Position numbers and translations under genes: made by a program. 11,863 nucleotides of DNA. It comes from CAYYTU01 sp964474655 (GTDB lineage: Bacteria > Chloroflexota > Anaerolineae > B4-G1). The DNA is taken from positions 1 through 11,863 of the forward strand of contig CAYYTU010000079.1 in the NCBI GenBank assembly GCA_964474655.1, read 5' to 3'. Below the pieces are notes generated by a model, which was given only the letters and a program-made list of their open reading frames with translations, was not told where the DNA came from and did not search any database. Below, piece by piece: positions 1-8,001 of the stretch. Numbering within the stretch: position 1 is the stretch's first letter; the number at the start of each line of letters is the position of its first letter.

Positions 1-2
1 TC

Positions 3-3000
3 ACCGATAGCACATTCACCGCCAACAGCACCGCCATCTACGCTGACAACACCAGCATGACCCTGATTGGCAACACCATCACCGACAACGGCACGGGTGT
101 CTCTGGCTATGGATGGGGTAGCAACAGCGTCGAGGCGCGTGAGAATGTGATTATGGACAATTCCAACCGGGGCGCCTCGCTATCCGGGCAGGTCACCTTC
201 GAGCACAACCTGGTAGCCAACAACGGTGGGAAGGGGCTCGATCTGGAGATCAACTCGAGCGGCAACAGTCAGAACAATCCGGATATTGCCTTCAACACCC
301 AGCAGAACGAGTATCTGGTGGCCTGGCAAGAACATCGTAGCGACTCGAACGATATTCTCGCTCAACGGGTATCTGGCGAGGGAACGGTTATCGGAAGCGA
401 GATTGCCGTCGCGACGACGATCTCCGATGAACAGAACATCCAGCTCGCTTACAACCCAACGCAGAATCAATATCTTGCTGTGTATGATCAGTATGACGAT
501 ATGATTGCACCGGATGACAATGACGTCTACGCTCGCTTGCTGTCCGGCAGCGGCTCACCGATGGGTGAGCCCATTCCAGTATCCACTGCAGAGCACGCAC
601 AGTATGCACCACACGTAGTCTACCTGTCAGCCGAGGATAAGTATCTGGTCGTCTGGCGAGACTATCGAAGCAGCTCGTCCTATGAACTTTATGGATGTTT
701 AGTCGAGAATGATGGAACACTCCTCAGCGACGAACTCCTGCTGACGAATAAGAGCATTCAGGCGGAACCGGCGCTGGCCTACAGCCCGGACGACAACCGA
801 ACCCTGGTGACCTGGTACAGTAGCGATTGGCCTGAAGGTATCTGGGGACAGTGGGTGACGGTCAGTGAAACGCAAATTATCACTGATACATCATTTCACA
901 TCGGCGAATCGTGGGATTGGGGGGCACCAACTGTAGCCTACGACGACGACCATCAGCAATTTCTGGTAGCTTGGCAGAAGAATCAGAACATCTATGCCAG
1001 TGTGGTCCCCCAAACCATCAGCAGCACGGTTGCAGTGAGTAGCACTTCCCAACTGTATGCCCCCCACCTCAGCTACAATGCCACGACCGATCAGTACTGG
1101 CTGACTTGGCGAAAGGGCGATATGAATCCTGACATCCACGCCCGCTTTTTGAATTACGATGGCACGGTCGCCGGCGATATACTGGCTGTGTCCGCAGCAG
1201 ACAATTATCAGTCTAACCCAATTGCTGCGGTCAATGACCTAAACGGTGAAAGCCTGATTGCCTGGCAAGACAGTCGCTCAGCCCAATCGCTTATTTACGG
1301 TCAGCGCCTGGGATCGGACGGTTCTCTGCTGGACAACCCCGACACGCCGGAGGAGGAGACGGATCCGACGGTGAACTTCCGCATCGCGCCGAAGCGCGGC
1401 GTGCGGTACAACACCATCATCAACAACGAGGGACACGGGATGGAGGTGCGAGGGAGCTACGCTGATAATCTCTCGTTCGGCGCCAACAACCTCTTCGGCA
1501 ACGACACCTACGACCTCTACCTGGGAACGTCCAAGAACATCGACGCCGGGGAAGGCTACTGGGGCGATACGCCCCTTGGTCAGATCCCTGTTCGCATCTA
1601 TGACTGTAACGACAAGGAATTCGGATGTCCAGACGACGATGTGGGCGAGGTCACGTACCAGATTCCTGCAATGAATCCCATCACTGAAGCTCCCGCCTTC
1701 GTCCAAGATATCACCGTAGCCCCACAGACGGCCGGCATCGAACAGGCTACCTTCGACGTGACCTTCAGCCGCCCGATGGATCAGGGCACACCTCCAACAG
1801 TCACCTTCCACTTGTCCAAGCGCGGCACCAGCACCATTTTCACCGAGGACGACGGCCTGGCGGATAACAGGGTCGAAATCATTGAGGCTGATCAAGAAGG
1901 CAACCTTTGGTTTGCCTTCTCAGACGACTGGGAAAACGGTGTCAACCGCTACGATGGACAAGCGTGGACTACCTACGATACCACCAACTCCGGATTGATG
2001 AGCAATGGGGTCTACGACATCTTCGCCGACAGCAATGGCCACATCTGGTTTGGACATAACGAGGGTATCAGTCGCTGGGACGGAAGCAACTGGATAACCT
2101 ATACTCAACAAAATATCGGTGAGGAGTGGTATGACTCGATCAAAAGCATCGACCAAGCCTCCGATGGCACGATGTGGTTCGCAGTTGAGTGGGAAGGCCT
2201 GCTCCGCTACGATGGCAGTAGCTGGGATCTCTTGACAACGGACGATGGATTGCCTGGAAACAGTGTTAGAAACCTCGCCGTGGATCAGCAAGATCAAGTA
2301 TGGATTGTCTTCGAAGGCGATACCGAAAACGGCGTTGCGATGTATGATGGTTCATCCTGGACGACCTATGATGAGTCGGATGGCTTCACAGCCGACTGGG
2401 TACGAACGGTTTTCGTCGACAGCGCCGGACGTGTATGGGTGGCAGGATCCAGTTCAACGAACACCTACCTCTACAAGTTCGAGGACAATCAGTGGACCAG
2501 TTACGGCCACGACAACACGAGCGGGCAACTGGACAGCGAGATCGGTGCCATCGCTGAAGATGATGATAGAGTCGTTTGGTTTGCCTGCGAATGGAACAAC
2601 TACTTCGTCAAGTACGATGATGGGACCTGGAGCAGGCAGGAGACCAGTGGGTCCAGCGATGAAACAAGGACAATGGCCTTCGACGCGCGGGGCAACCTCT
2701 GGACCAACCAGTCTTACGACGGTGGCGCCCGCGTGCTGTGGTTGGGCGACGATTACCCTGTCACCGACAACGCGCAGTGGCTGGACAACGCCCACCATCA
2801 GGCGACTTATGGCGTCACCTCGCTGGTACCACGCGGTGACTATGACGTCTCTGTCAGCGGGGCTCGCTCCGCGAGCACGATGATGAGCGGGACGCAGACC
2901 ATTTCGCTGCCAGCCGGCAATATGCCGATCCCGAACGAGACGCGCTTCGGGTTCACCGTCGACTACGCCGGCGAGATCAGCGACCGGACAGCACCGGAGG

Positions 3001-3326
3001 CCCCCTCGGTCATCGCCGGGGGCAAAGAAGGCGATCCCACGACGGTCGAGGCGATGTGGTGGGCCGAGGATCCCGAATCCGAGATCACGGGCTACCGCTA
3101 CGCCATCGGCTCGGCGGCCGGCGCGACCGATATCGTGAACTGGACCGATACGAGCAGCGAATCGCTGACCAGGAGTGGACTCGGCCTGGTGGAAGGCCAG
3201 CAGTACTGGATAGCAGTGCAGGCGAGCAACGCCGGTGGGTTGTGGAGCCCCAGTGGGTACAGCACCTTCATCGCCGGTAAGCCGTTTGGCAAGGTCTTCC
3301 TCCCGCTGATAATCAGAAACAACTGA
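3..3326 (+). CDS. Large secreted/surface mosaic protein: beta-helix, two seven-bladed propellers, Ig-like and Fn3-like domains (5' partial)
   Basis: The frame is open from the left window edge, so the N-terminus and any signal peptide are missing; residue numbers count from the Met codon at 57. Visible modules: beta-helix repeats rich in N-T-I/N-x-V (before residue 73); seven repeats of about 50 aa with a 'YLVAWQ..R....I.AQRV...G' pattern (about 74-427), read as a seven-bladed propeller; more beta-helix (437-505); the start of a Big_5-like Ig domain with 'FSRPMD' (564-587); seven 'DxxGxxWF...G..RYDGSSW' repeats of the two-component-regulator propeller type (597-897); the rest of the Ig domain (to about 958); an Fn3-like domain (977-1072); and the C-terminal tail KVFLPLIIRNN. 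The role is probably extracellular binding or adhesion; no catalytic residues are recognised. The stop is followed by 117 bp without a clear terminator. The gene family is confident, the function is not. Confidence 0.88.
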   Translation, partial: TDSTFTANSTAIYADNTSMTLIGNTITDNGTGVSGYGWGSNSVEARENVIMDNSNRGASLSGQVTFEHNLVANNGGKGLDLEINSSGNSQNNPDIAFNTQQNEYLVAWQEHRSDSNDILAQRVSGEGTVIGSEIAVATTISDEQNIQLAYNPTQNQYLAVYDQYDDMIAPDDNDVYARLLSGSGSPMGEPIPVSTAEHAQYAPHVVYLSAEDKYLVVWRDYRSSSSYELYGCLVENDGTLLSDELLLTNKSIQAEPALAYSPDDNRTLVTWYSSDWPEGIWGQWVTVSETQIITDTSFHIGESWDWGAPTVAYDDDHQQFLVAWQKNQNIYASVVPQTISSTVAVSSTSQLYAPHLSYNATTDQYWLTWRKGDMNPDIHARFLNYDGTVAGDILAVSAADNYQSNPIAAVNDLNGESLIAWQDSRSAQSLIYGQRLGSDGSLLDNPDTPEEETDPTVNFRIAPKRGVRYNTIINNEGHGMEVRGSYADNLSFGANNLFGNDTYDLYLGTSKNIDAGEGYWGDTPLGQIPVRIYDCNDKEFGCPDDDVGEVTYQIPAMNPITEAPAFVQDITVAPQTAGIEQATFDVTFSRPMDQGTPPTVTFHLSKRGTSTIFTEDDGLADNRVEIIEADQEGNLWFAFSDDWENGVNRYDGQAWTTYDTTNSGLMSNGVYDIFADSNGHIWFGHNEGISRWDGSNWITYTQQNIGEEWYDSIKSIDQASDGTMWFAVEWEGLLRYDGSSWDLLTTDDGLPGNSVRNLAVDQQDQVWIVFEGDTENGVAMYDGSSWTTYDESDGFTADWVRTVFVDSAGRVWVAGSSSTNTYLYKFEDNQWTSYGHDNTSGQLDSEIGAIAEDDDRVVWFACEWNNYFVKYDDGTWSRQETSGSSDETRTMAFDARGNLWTNQSYDGGARVLWLGDDYPVTDNAQWLDNAHHQATYGVTSLVPRGDYDVSVSGARSASTMMSGTQTISLPAGNMPIPNETRFGFTVDYAGEISDRTAPEAPSVIAGGKEGDPTTVEAMWWAEDPESEITGYRYAIGSAAGATDIVNWTDTSSESLTRSGLGLVEGQQYWIAVQASNAGGLWSPSGYSTFIAGKPFGKVFLPLIIRNN

Positions 3327-3443
3327 CCTTCCAATTGGATAGCCAAGACCCAAGCGAAGAGGTGATGCCTATGCCGTGAACCCTTTCTGAAATCAGCCTG
3401 TTTCATCCACACGTCACATGTAGTTCTGAGGAGGTTTCGACAA

Positions 3444-5841
3444 ATGAGGAAACGACTGCTTTCTATAGTCATCTTGACCACTTTGCTTCTGTTAGGAACC
3501 GCTGCCGTCTATGCTCAAGGGCCAGAAGGTGGGGACACGAGGCTACTCCTGCTCCCCGTGCCCCACCCCGAGACCATTCCCAATGGAGTAGAGACAGCAG
3601 CATCGTACACCCGCCGTGCAGCCGAGCCGCTGCTGGAGCAGCTGGCCCAGATGGAGAGCCAGGGCCAAATCGCTGACTTCGAGCTGTTGCCCGACAAGCA
3701 CGCTGTTCGCGTCACGACGACCGATCCCCAGGCGCTAGGTGAAATAGACGGCGTTGAGGGCATCCTCTCGGCGGACGAAGCCGGGCTGACGTGTGCGACC
3801 CAAAGCGCAAAGGCGATGCGAGATACGCTGGAAGCAGCCCAAACTGCTCAGATGAGCTCGGCAGGCACGCAGGCCACCAATCCCAGCATCACCGTGTATT
3901 ATCGTGATGACCATGGGCGCGTGCGGGGTCGCACCGATTCCAACACCACCGTCAAGATGGTGCTCAAGGATGCCTCGGGCGCGGTGAAGGCCACCGAGAC
4001 CACCACCAGCTCTTCCTCCGGCTATTATTACTTCTACCCGGATTGGGAGACCTGTGTGGGGCGCGAATGGTATCCAGAGCCTGGCGACACCGTGGAGGTG
4101 ACGGCGGGAGGTAACACCGTCAGTATGGTCGTCGCCGACATCTCGGCTTTCCCCGATCCCACAACGAACACCGTCACCGGCAATACCACACCCAACCAGA
4201 CGGTAGAGGTGCGGACCGACAAGACGGAGGCCGACTGCGACTACAATGTTGTCTCAGATACCGTCACCAGCGGCAATGACGGCTCCTTTTCAGCCAATCT
4301 CGCCGGCGGATTCGACCGCAGCGCGAACGTCCTCGTTTTCGTCTACGACGCCAACGAGAACGCTACATACACCTACCTTTATCCTCCGCACATCGCGCTG
4401 GATCGCGAGGGCAATCCCTCCGGCTACCTCAAGCCCAAGGTCAGCTACACGGCGGCGCTGATGCGCGGTGGAAGCAAGGTCTCTACCTTTAGTGGTACTA
4501 CTACTGAGGAAGGGCGGTACAGCGGCAGCTTCACCAAGCCGGTTCAGGCCGGCGACGTGATCGAGGTCAGCGGCGGCGGGCAGGTGCTCAGCACCACCTT
4601 CGCGGCCTTGACCGACTTGACCTTTGACCCCGCAAACGACCGCATTACCGGCAACGTTGGCAGTGCGGCCGCAGACCGCTCAATGCGTGTAGAGATGACC
4701 CGCCCCTGGTACGTGTGCAAGGACGATGAGAGCTGCGTGGTCGATACTGTCGAGGGGAACGGTGACTTCGCGTTCAACTTTGGGGCCGCGGGCTTCGACC
4801 TCCAACGAGGCGATTACGACTACGGCTCGGCTATCTACGACGCAGAGGGGAACTATCAGGAGCTTCGCAACGAGTTGGTTGTACCCATCGTGATAGCAAA
4901 TACTCATTGGAACACCATCGAAGGTAACTGGCGAGAACCGAGCGTGGCCGTGACGATGACGTTGCGAAGCGCTGGAGGAGCGGTTAAGGGAACCGACACC
5001 GACACCACCACCAGCTACGATGCCGGATTCGACTTCCAGCTCTGGAGTTCCTCGGTCGAACCAGGTGACAGAGTAGACGTCACCGACGGGGCTTACACGT
5101 TGACCATCTCCTCGGTTCCCACGCTGACGGCGTATCTCGACTCAGGCACCGACACAGTTAGCGGCACCGGGCCCGCGGGGAGTCTACTGACGATTCGCCC
5201 ATATCAGTTTGAGCCGGGTCCTGACTACGACCACTGGACAAGCTGGCTGTGTTACACCGATACCGTCTCCGGTGGTAATTACTCTGTGGATTTTGGCAGC
5301 CAGCTCGACGCTAAGGCGCGAGACTATGCCACAGTTTATCACACCACATCGGACGGACACAAGGTCTCTGCTCGCAGCTATGCCTTCACCGTCGATGTCG
5401 AAAAGGGAGGCAACCACGTAGAAGGCTACACGCCGGCCCCCAACACCGAGGTGCTCATTGAGTTATGGCGTGGTGGTTCGGCCCAGGAGGTGTTCACCAC
5501 CACTTCCTTGAGTGAAGGAAACTATGCCGGATCCTTTTCCAGCGGCACATCCATTAAAGAGGGGGATACGGTAAAAGTCAAGCCGCAGGGTATCCCCACC
5601 TACAGCCTCTCCATCCCTGAACTGACGGTGCAGGAGAATCCGGCCCACAATCAGGTCGAGGGCCGCGCTCCGGCCAATGCCGCGCTCAAGGTGGAACTGG
5701 ATCAGCCCGCCACCTGGTATGGTTGGGGAGTGCTGACCACAGCTGATACCAATGGCAACTACGTGGCCGACTTCGACGGCGTCTACGATTATGATTGCAC
5801 CGAGGCCCAGGTCGGCGCCTGCACGCAGCCCAAGACCACCT
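3444..5841 (+). CDS. Secreted repeat protein with signal peptide, I9-like domain and Ig-like repeats (3' end lost in gap)
   Basis: The start is set by a strong Shine-Dalgarno GAGGAGG (3428-3434), 9 nt before ATG, and by an immediate Sec signal peptide: MRKR, a hydrophobic core, then a likely cleavage site after AVYAQG (residues 1-26). Residues about 30-112 contain 'RRAAEPLLEQLAQMESQGQIADF' spread over one helix, then 'AVRVTTTDPQAL', which resembles the inhibitor-I9/subtilisin-propeptide-like N-terminal domain of other Chloroflexota secreted proteins; no protease domain follows. From about 148 on there are roughly four repeats of 150-180 aa. Each has 'G.V.G......V.V.L..A.GAVK.T.T..', 'PGDTVEVT.GG' and 'DTVTG..P' strands and scattered Cys pairs, consistent with tandem beta-sandwich (carboxypeptidase-regulatory/Big-like) modules. 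Codon 800 is cut by the N run. Likely extracellular and structural; the exact function is unknown. Confidence 0.9.
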
Positions 5842-5941
5842 NNNNNNNNNNNNNNNNNNNNNNNNNNNNNNNNNNNNNNNNNNNNNNNNNNNNNNNNNNN
5901 NNNNNNNNNNNNNNNNNNNNNNNNNNNNNNNNNNNNNNNNN
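5842..5941. other. Assembly gap (100 N)
   Basis: Exactly 100 N, the usual placeholder for a gap of unknown length. The reading frame before it (frame of 3444) and the one after it (the frame ending at 6109) differ by the N count, so 100 is not the true length if this is one gene. The break falls inside a gene made of long internal repeats, a common cause of assembly failure. Confidence 0.98.
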
Positions 5942-6109
5942 TACTCGCCGGCTGCATCGGAGATCGCCTGGACGCCGAGCGTGAGCGGGACCTACTACAT
6001 CAACGTGGAGCCTTATAATAAATTTCACGCTGTAAACTGCGGCTCGACCTACGACTTCTTCATCGCCCGGCACCGCGTCTACCTGCCGCTGGTGATGCGC
6101 AGCTACTGA
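5942..6109 (+). CDS. C-terminal fragment of a secreted protein with PPC-like end and YLPLVMR tail (5' partial)
   Basis: After the gap one frame stays open to TGA at 6107-6109 and encodes 55 residues. The pattern 'W.PSVSGTYYINVEPY......CGSTYDFFI' resembles the last strands of bacterial pre-peptidase C-terminal (PPC) domains. It is followed by HRVYLPLVMRSY, nearly the same tail as that of the upstream gene (KVFLPLIIRNN). The simplest reading is that this is the end of the gene starting at 3444, with the gap hiding the joining segment. A separate gene whose start lies in the gap cannot be excluded. A strong terminator hairpin follows 10 bp after the stop, consistent with the end of a transcription unit. 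Confidence 0.75.
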   Translation, partial: YSPAASEIAWTPSVSGTYYINVEPYNKFHAVNCGSTYDFFIARHRVYLPLVMRSY

Positions 6110-6119
6110 CCCAAACAGC

Positions 6120-6153
6120 GTGCCGCGTGCGTCTCCCTCGACGCACGCGGCAC
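6120..6153 (+). terminator. Strong perfect hairpin, transcription terminator
   Basis: A perfect 13-bp GC-rich inverted repeat (arms GTGCCGCGTGCGT at 6120-6132 and ACGCACGCGGCAC at 6141-6153) with an 8-nt loop starts 10 bp after the stop of the secreted-protein gene. There is no U-tract after it, so it is either a non-canonical terminator or an mRNA 3'-end stabiliser. Confidence 0.7.
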
Positions 6154-6154
6154 A

Positions 6155-6320
6155 CGCCGGCGCTGATTCAGCTCGACGTCAGTGTGGGAGGTGAGCAAGG
6201 CCGGTTGGCGCGCGCCCCCTCATCGCGCTGAAAGCCGCTTAAAACGCGGCTTGGGGAGCCATAGGGTGTAGCCCTTGCTACGCTGCCCATGGCGAGCGGC
6301 GTGTGGGAGGCGCACTCACA
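6155..6320. other. Structured non-coding stretch, possible small RNA or leader
   Basis: No coding signal is seen here. It contains a perfect 7-bp hairpin (AAGCCGC 6232-6238 / GCGGCTT 6246-6252, 7-nt loop), a second hairpin (GTAGC 6268-6272 / GCTAC 6277-6281, tetraloop CCTT, extended by wobble pairs) and a 10-bp direct repeat GTGTGGGAGG at 6182-6191 and 6301-6310 that brackets both hairpins. No known RNA family is recognised, and strand and function are open. Confidence 0.25.
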
Positions 6321-6322
6321 TC

Positions 6323-6354
6323 ATAATTAACTAGCCGCATAATGAATTAGCCCC
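6323..6354. repeat. Tandem 16-bp imperfect direct repeat
   Basis: Two adjacent copies, 6323-6338 (ATAATTAACTAGCCGC) and 6339-6354 (ATAATGAATTAGCCCC), match at 13 of 16 positions. They form an AT-rich patch in otherwise GC-rich DNA, between the terminator and the tRNA-like/integrase remnants. They could be protein-binding sites of a mobile element, such as recombinase arm sites. Confidence 0.5.
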
Positions 6355-6424
6355 GTAACGAAAGAAATCAATTCCATACCCGGCCCAATCCCCTTGCCGG
6401 GCTCCATAAGGCAACAAAAGCGTT

Positions 6425-6484
6425 TTGACCGACAATTGAATACCGGCCACTTTGGCCTTTGCGGGTTCGATTCCCGCGGGTCGA
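6425..6484 (+). other. tRNA 3'-end-like sequence, possible attachment-site remnant
   Basis: 6461-6477 is a textbook tRNA T-arm: stem GCGGG, loop TTCGATT, stem CCCGC. It is followed at 6478-6484 by GGGTCGA, the expected place and length of an acceptor 3' strand. TTGACC at 6425-6430 could pair with the last six of these bases. Only 30 nt lie between that putative 5' strand and the T-stem, too short for both a D-arm and an anticodon arm, and no proper 5+7+5 anticodon arm is seen. It is therefore not an intact tRNA. Tyrosine-recombinase elements often use tRNA 3' ends as att sites, and an integrase remnant lies 73 bp downstream. Which end of an element this would be cannot be told. Confidence 0.4.
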
Positions 6485-6556
6485 ATTTGTGCATCCTCTG
6501 TGCTGGCTACTGCCTGCTGCAAGAATCCGCTATGGCTACCGCCTAACCCCGCATAG

Positions 6557-6769
6557 GCGCACGCCCCGGATACTGCAGAGAAGATCGTCGCCAATATGGA
6601 GACTTCAGCCCGTGATCCACAATCTGCCCAGATGACCAACCTCCAGCGCGTTGCTGGCCTGCGAGTCAGCGAGGCACCGTGCGCGGACAGGACGTCGGTA
6701 CAGCGAGTTTCCAATACGCTGGGCCACAATCGCCTCGACGTGCTGCACCATTACATCCCCTCGTGGTAA
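6557..6769 (+). pseudogene. Tyrosine-recombinase (integrase) remnant
   Basis: One frame without stops runs from 6557 (just after TAG at 6554-6556) to TAA at 6767-6769. It encodes about 70 residues that contain two hallmarks of tyrosine recombinases in the right order: AGLRVSEA (box I, with the catalytic Arg context 'GLRxSE') and NTLGHNRLDVLHHYI (the 'LGH' of box II, with Tyr exactly 9 residues after His, as in XerC/D). In intact enzymes these motifs are separated by roughly 90-130 residues that include the catalytic Lys and the HxxR box. Here only about 20 residues lie between them and HxxR is absent, so the middle has been deleted. There is no convincing start or ribosome-binding site. The call rests on motif recognition; a chance match is possible but unlikely for two correctly spaced motifs in one frame. 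Confidence 0.5.
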
Positions 6770-6814
6770 GCGGTAACGTTCATGCAACCAGAGGCTGCGT
6801 CTTCTTATCCTCAG

Positions 6815-6843
6815 TTGACATAAAGTGCTGCTTGCTGTAAACT
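6815..6843 (+). promoter_or_regulatory. Sigma-70-type promoter of the XRE regulator gene
   Basis: A perfect -35 box TTGACA (6815-6820) is followed by a 17-bp spacer and a -10 box TAAACT (6838-6843, 4 of 6 matches to TATAAT). The predicted start lies near 6850, giving a leader of about 33 nt before the ATG at 6883. Confidence 0.6.
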
Positions 6844-6864
6844 TCAGGACACACGTGACTTTAT
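6820..6864. promoter_or_regulatory. Inverted repeat flanking the promoter, candidate operator
   Basis: ATAAAGT (6820-6826) and its exact inverse ACTTTAT (6858-6864) flank the -10 element with centres 38 bp apart. A second short pair, CAGGA (6845-6849) and TCCTG (6864-6868), lies in the leader. Such sites would suit autoregulation by the adjacent HTH protein. This is inference from symmetry and position only. Confidence 0.3.
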
Positions 6865-6882
6865 CCTGCCGCGTAACCTGCT

Positions 6883-7248
6883 ATGAACATAAGTAAGAGG
6901 CTAGATCTGCTCTTCAAGACCATCACCAAACCGGATGGCCAGGAGTTCAGCTACCGGGATATCGAAGAGCTAACCGGCAATGCCGTCTCAAGCACTGCAA
7001 TCTGGAAGCTGCGCACGGGCAAGACCCAAAACCCCAAACAAAGCACGCTCCAGGCCCTCAGCGAGGCCTTTCAAGTGCCCATCAGCTATTTCTTCGCCGA
7101 AACCGTGACGTCCGAAGACATCCCAGCATACCGCGAGCAATACCACAGCGATATGCTGGTGGAGCAAATCGCACTCCGCTCCCAAGATCTGGATAACGAA
7201 GGCAAACGGACCATCTTGGATATGATCAATTATGTTCGTCGAACCTAG
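6883..7248 (+). CDS. XRE-family helix-turn-helix transcriptional regulator
   Basis: This 121-aa protein has an N-terminal Cro/C1-type HTH (about residues 1-75): 'RLDLLFKTI', 'EFSYRDIEELTG', 'STAIWKLRTGKTQNPKQSTLQALSEAF' split over helices 3-5, then 'VPISYFF'. The pattern 'S..YIW.LRTGK..NP....L.AL...F.VP..YFF' is typical of a well-spread XRE subgroup. The remaining 45 residues form a helical tail that could be for dimerisation. The ATG has no good Shine-Dalgarno; it is supported by the promoter 40-70 bp upstream and by the HTH starting at residue 1. It precedes a replication initiator and parA, so it may control maintenance or copy number of the element. No toxin partner or peptidase domain is present. 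Confidence 0.9.
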   Translation: MNISKRLDLLFKTITKPDGQEFSYRDIEELTGNAVSSTAIWKLRTGKTQNPKQSTLQALSEAFQVPISYFFAETVTSEDIPAYREQYHSDMLVEQIALRSQDLDNEGKRTILDMINYVRRT

Positions 7249-7255
7249 ATGATGA

Positions 7256-7274
7256 CGGTGTCCGCAGGACACCG
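7256..7274 (+). terminator. Short hairpin after the XRE gene
   Basis: A perfect 8-bp stem (CGGTGTCC / GGACACCG) with a 3-nt loop begins 8 bp after the stop codon. It has no U-tract. It could attenuate or end the XRE transcript, or be a protein-binding dyad near an origin. Confidence 0.4.
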
Positions 7275-7317
7275 ATTGACCTGGTAGGCCATCTGGACCA
7301 AGCTGAATAGAAACGCA

Positions 7318-7357
7318 ACAAGGCCGCCACTGCGGGGAAACAGTGCGGCGGCCTTGT
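7318..7357. terminator. Long GC-rich hairpin, probable (bidirectional) terminator
   Basis: The outer stem is 11 bp (ACAAGGCCGCC 7318-7328 / GGCGGCCTTGT 7347-7357). An inner ACTG/CAGT stem (7329-7332 / 7341-7344) is separated from it by a 2-nt bulge, and the loop is 8 nt. Read on the minus strand it is followed by a T-rich stretch; on the plus strand there is no T-tract. It separates the XRE gene from the initiator gene. From 7358 to 7453 nothing further is seen apart from a ribosome-binding site. Confidence 0.6.
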
Positions 7358-7453
7358 GCCGATGGGCGAGGTGACCTCCTGTTATTGATTTCGCTCTATA
7401 GGTCCCTCTTGCCCCCATTATACCATACTCTACGTAAACGCAAAAAGGGCTTA

Positions 7454-8001
7454 ATGAAACGATCACAGTACCAGCTCGAGCTCCGGTTCGGGAGTGATCT
7501 GCTGGAAGCAGGCTTTACCGCCATCCCTAATCTCTTCTTGCAGCACTACCGCCACCTCGGCCTCTCCGATAGCGAGGCCCTCTGGATCATCCACCTTCTG
7601 CGCTTCAAATGGTCGTCGGAAGCGCCATGCCCTAAACAATCGAACCTTCCGATGGGCTGCTCCCAAAAGACCCGTCGGCGCTACGCCCGACACCTGCGCA
7701 AACTGGGCCTCCTCTTCACCCGCCGCGTCTACCACACCGCGGAAACTGCCCCCCAGCCCGACCTGGCGGGTAAGATGCGAGCCCTCGAGTACCATTTCGA
7801 CGCTCTCTTCCATAACTTTCTGCGGATCGAAAGCCACTTGAAGATGGGCAACCCGCTGGAGACGTTCATCATCGAATTGCCAGCCGAGATCGTGCGCCAG
7901 GTCGCCCTGGGCAAGTTCCACGACGTCCCCAATCGTGTCAAAAAAACTTGCGAAAGACATATCGCCGACGGCGAAGACAGCGCCCTGCTACTCCCCCAAA
8001 A
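7454..8001 (+). CDS. Plasmid-type replication initiator, winged-helix N-terminal half (3' end lost in gap)
   Basis: I chose the ATG at 7454 (AAAGGG at 7444-7449 just upstream) over an in-frame GTG at 7343, because that GTG lies inside the terminator hairpin and the extra residues look non-native. The protein begins MKRSQYQLELRF; then 'AGFTAIPNLFLQHYRHLGLSDSEALWIIHLLRFKW' (split over two helices) and a second HTH-like part 'MGCSQKTRRRYARHLRKLGLL' (split) match the HTH/DnaD-like initiator proteins found beside parA on plasmids and integrative elements: 'IPN.....Y..LGLS..E...I.HLL..KW' plus a recognition helix rich in Arg. Residues 150-182 continue as a basic linker. The frame runs into the N run within codon 183. 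The product would bind iterons at an origin; no origin has been proven here. Confidence 0.75.

Noticed and set aside
2454..3353. A 299-codon open frame on the minus strand
   Set aside because: It lies opposite the well-supported propeller, Ig and Fn3 domains of the surface protein and shows no recognisable motif.
6410..6485. An intact tRNA gene
   Set aside because: Only the T-arm and acceptor-like end are convincing; the distance to a pairing 5' strand is too short and no 7-nt anticodon loop on a 5-bp stem can be drawn.
6331..6787. Minus-strand open frames (132 and 60 codons) in the intergenic region
   Set aside because: No ribosome-binding site or domain is seen; the plus-strand frame in the same DNA carries two recombinase motifs in order, which explains it better.
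6883..7248. Antitoxin of a toxin-antitoxin pair
   Set aside because: No small toxin gene is adjacent; terminator-like hairpins lie on the downstream side and only a remnant lies upstream.
7343..7453. Upstream GTG start for the replication initiator
   Set aside because: It would begin inside a terminator hairpin and add 37 residues unlike initiator N-termini; ATG 7454 has its own ribosome-binding site.
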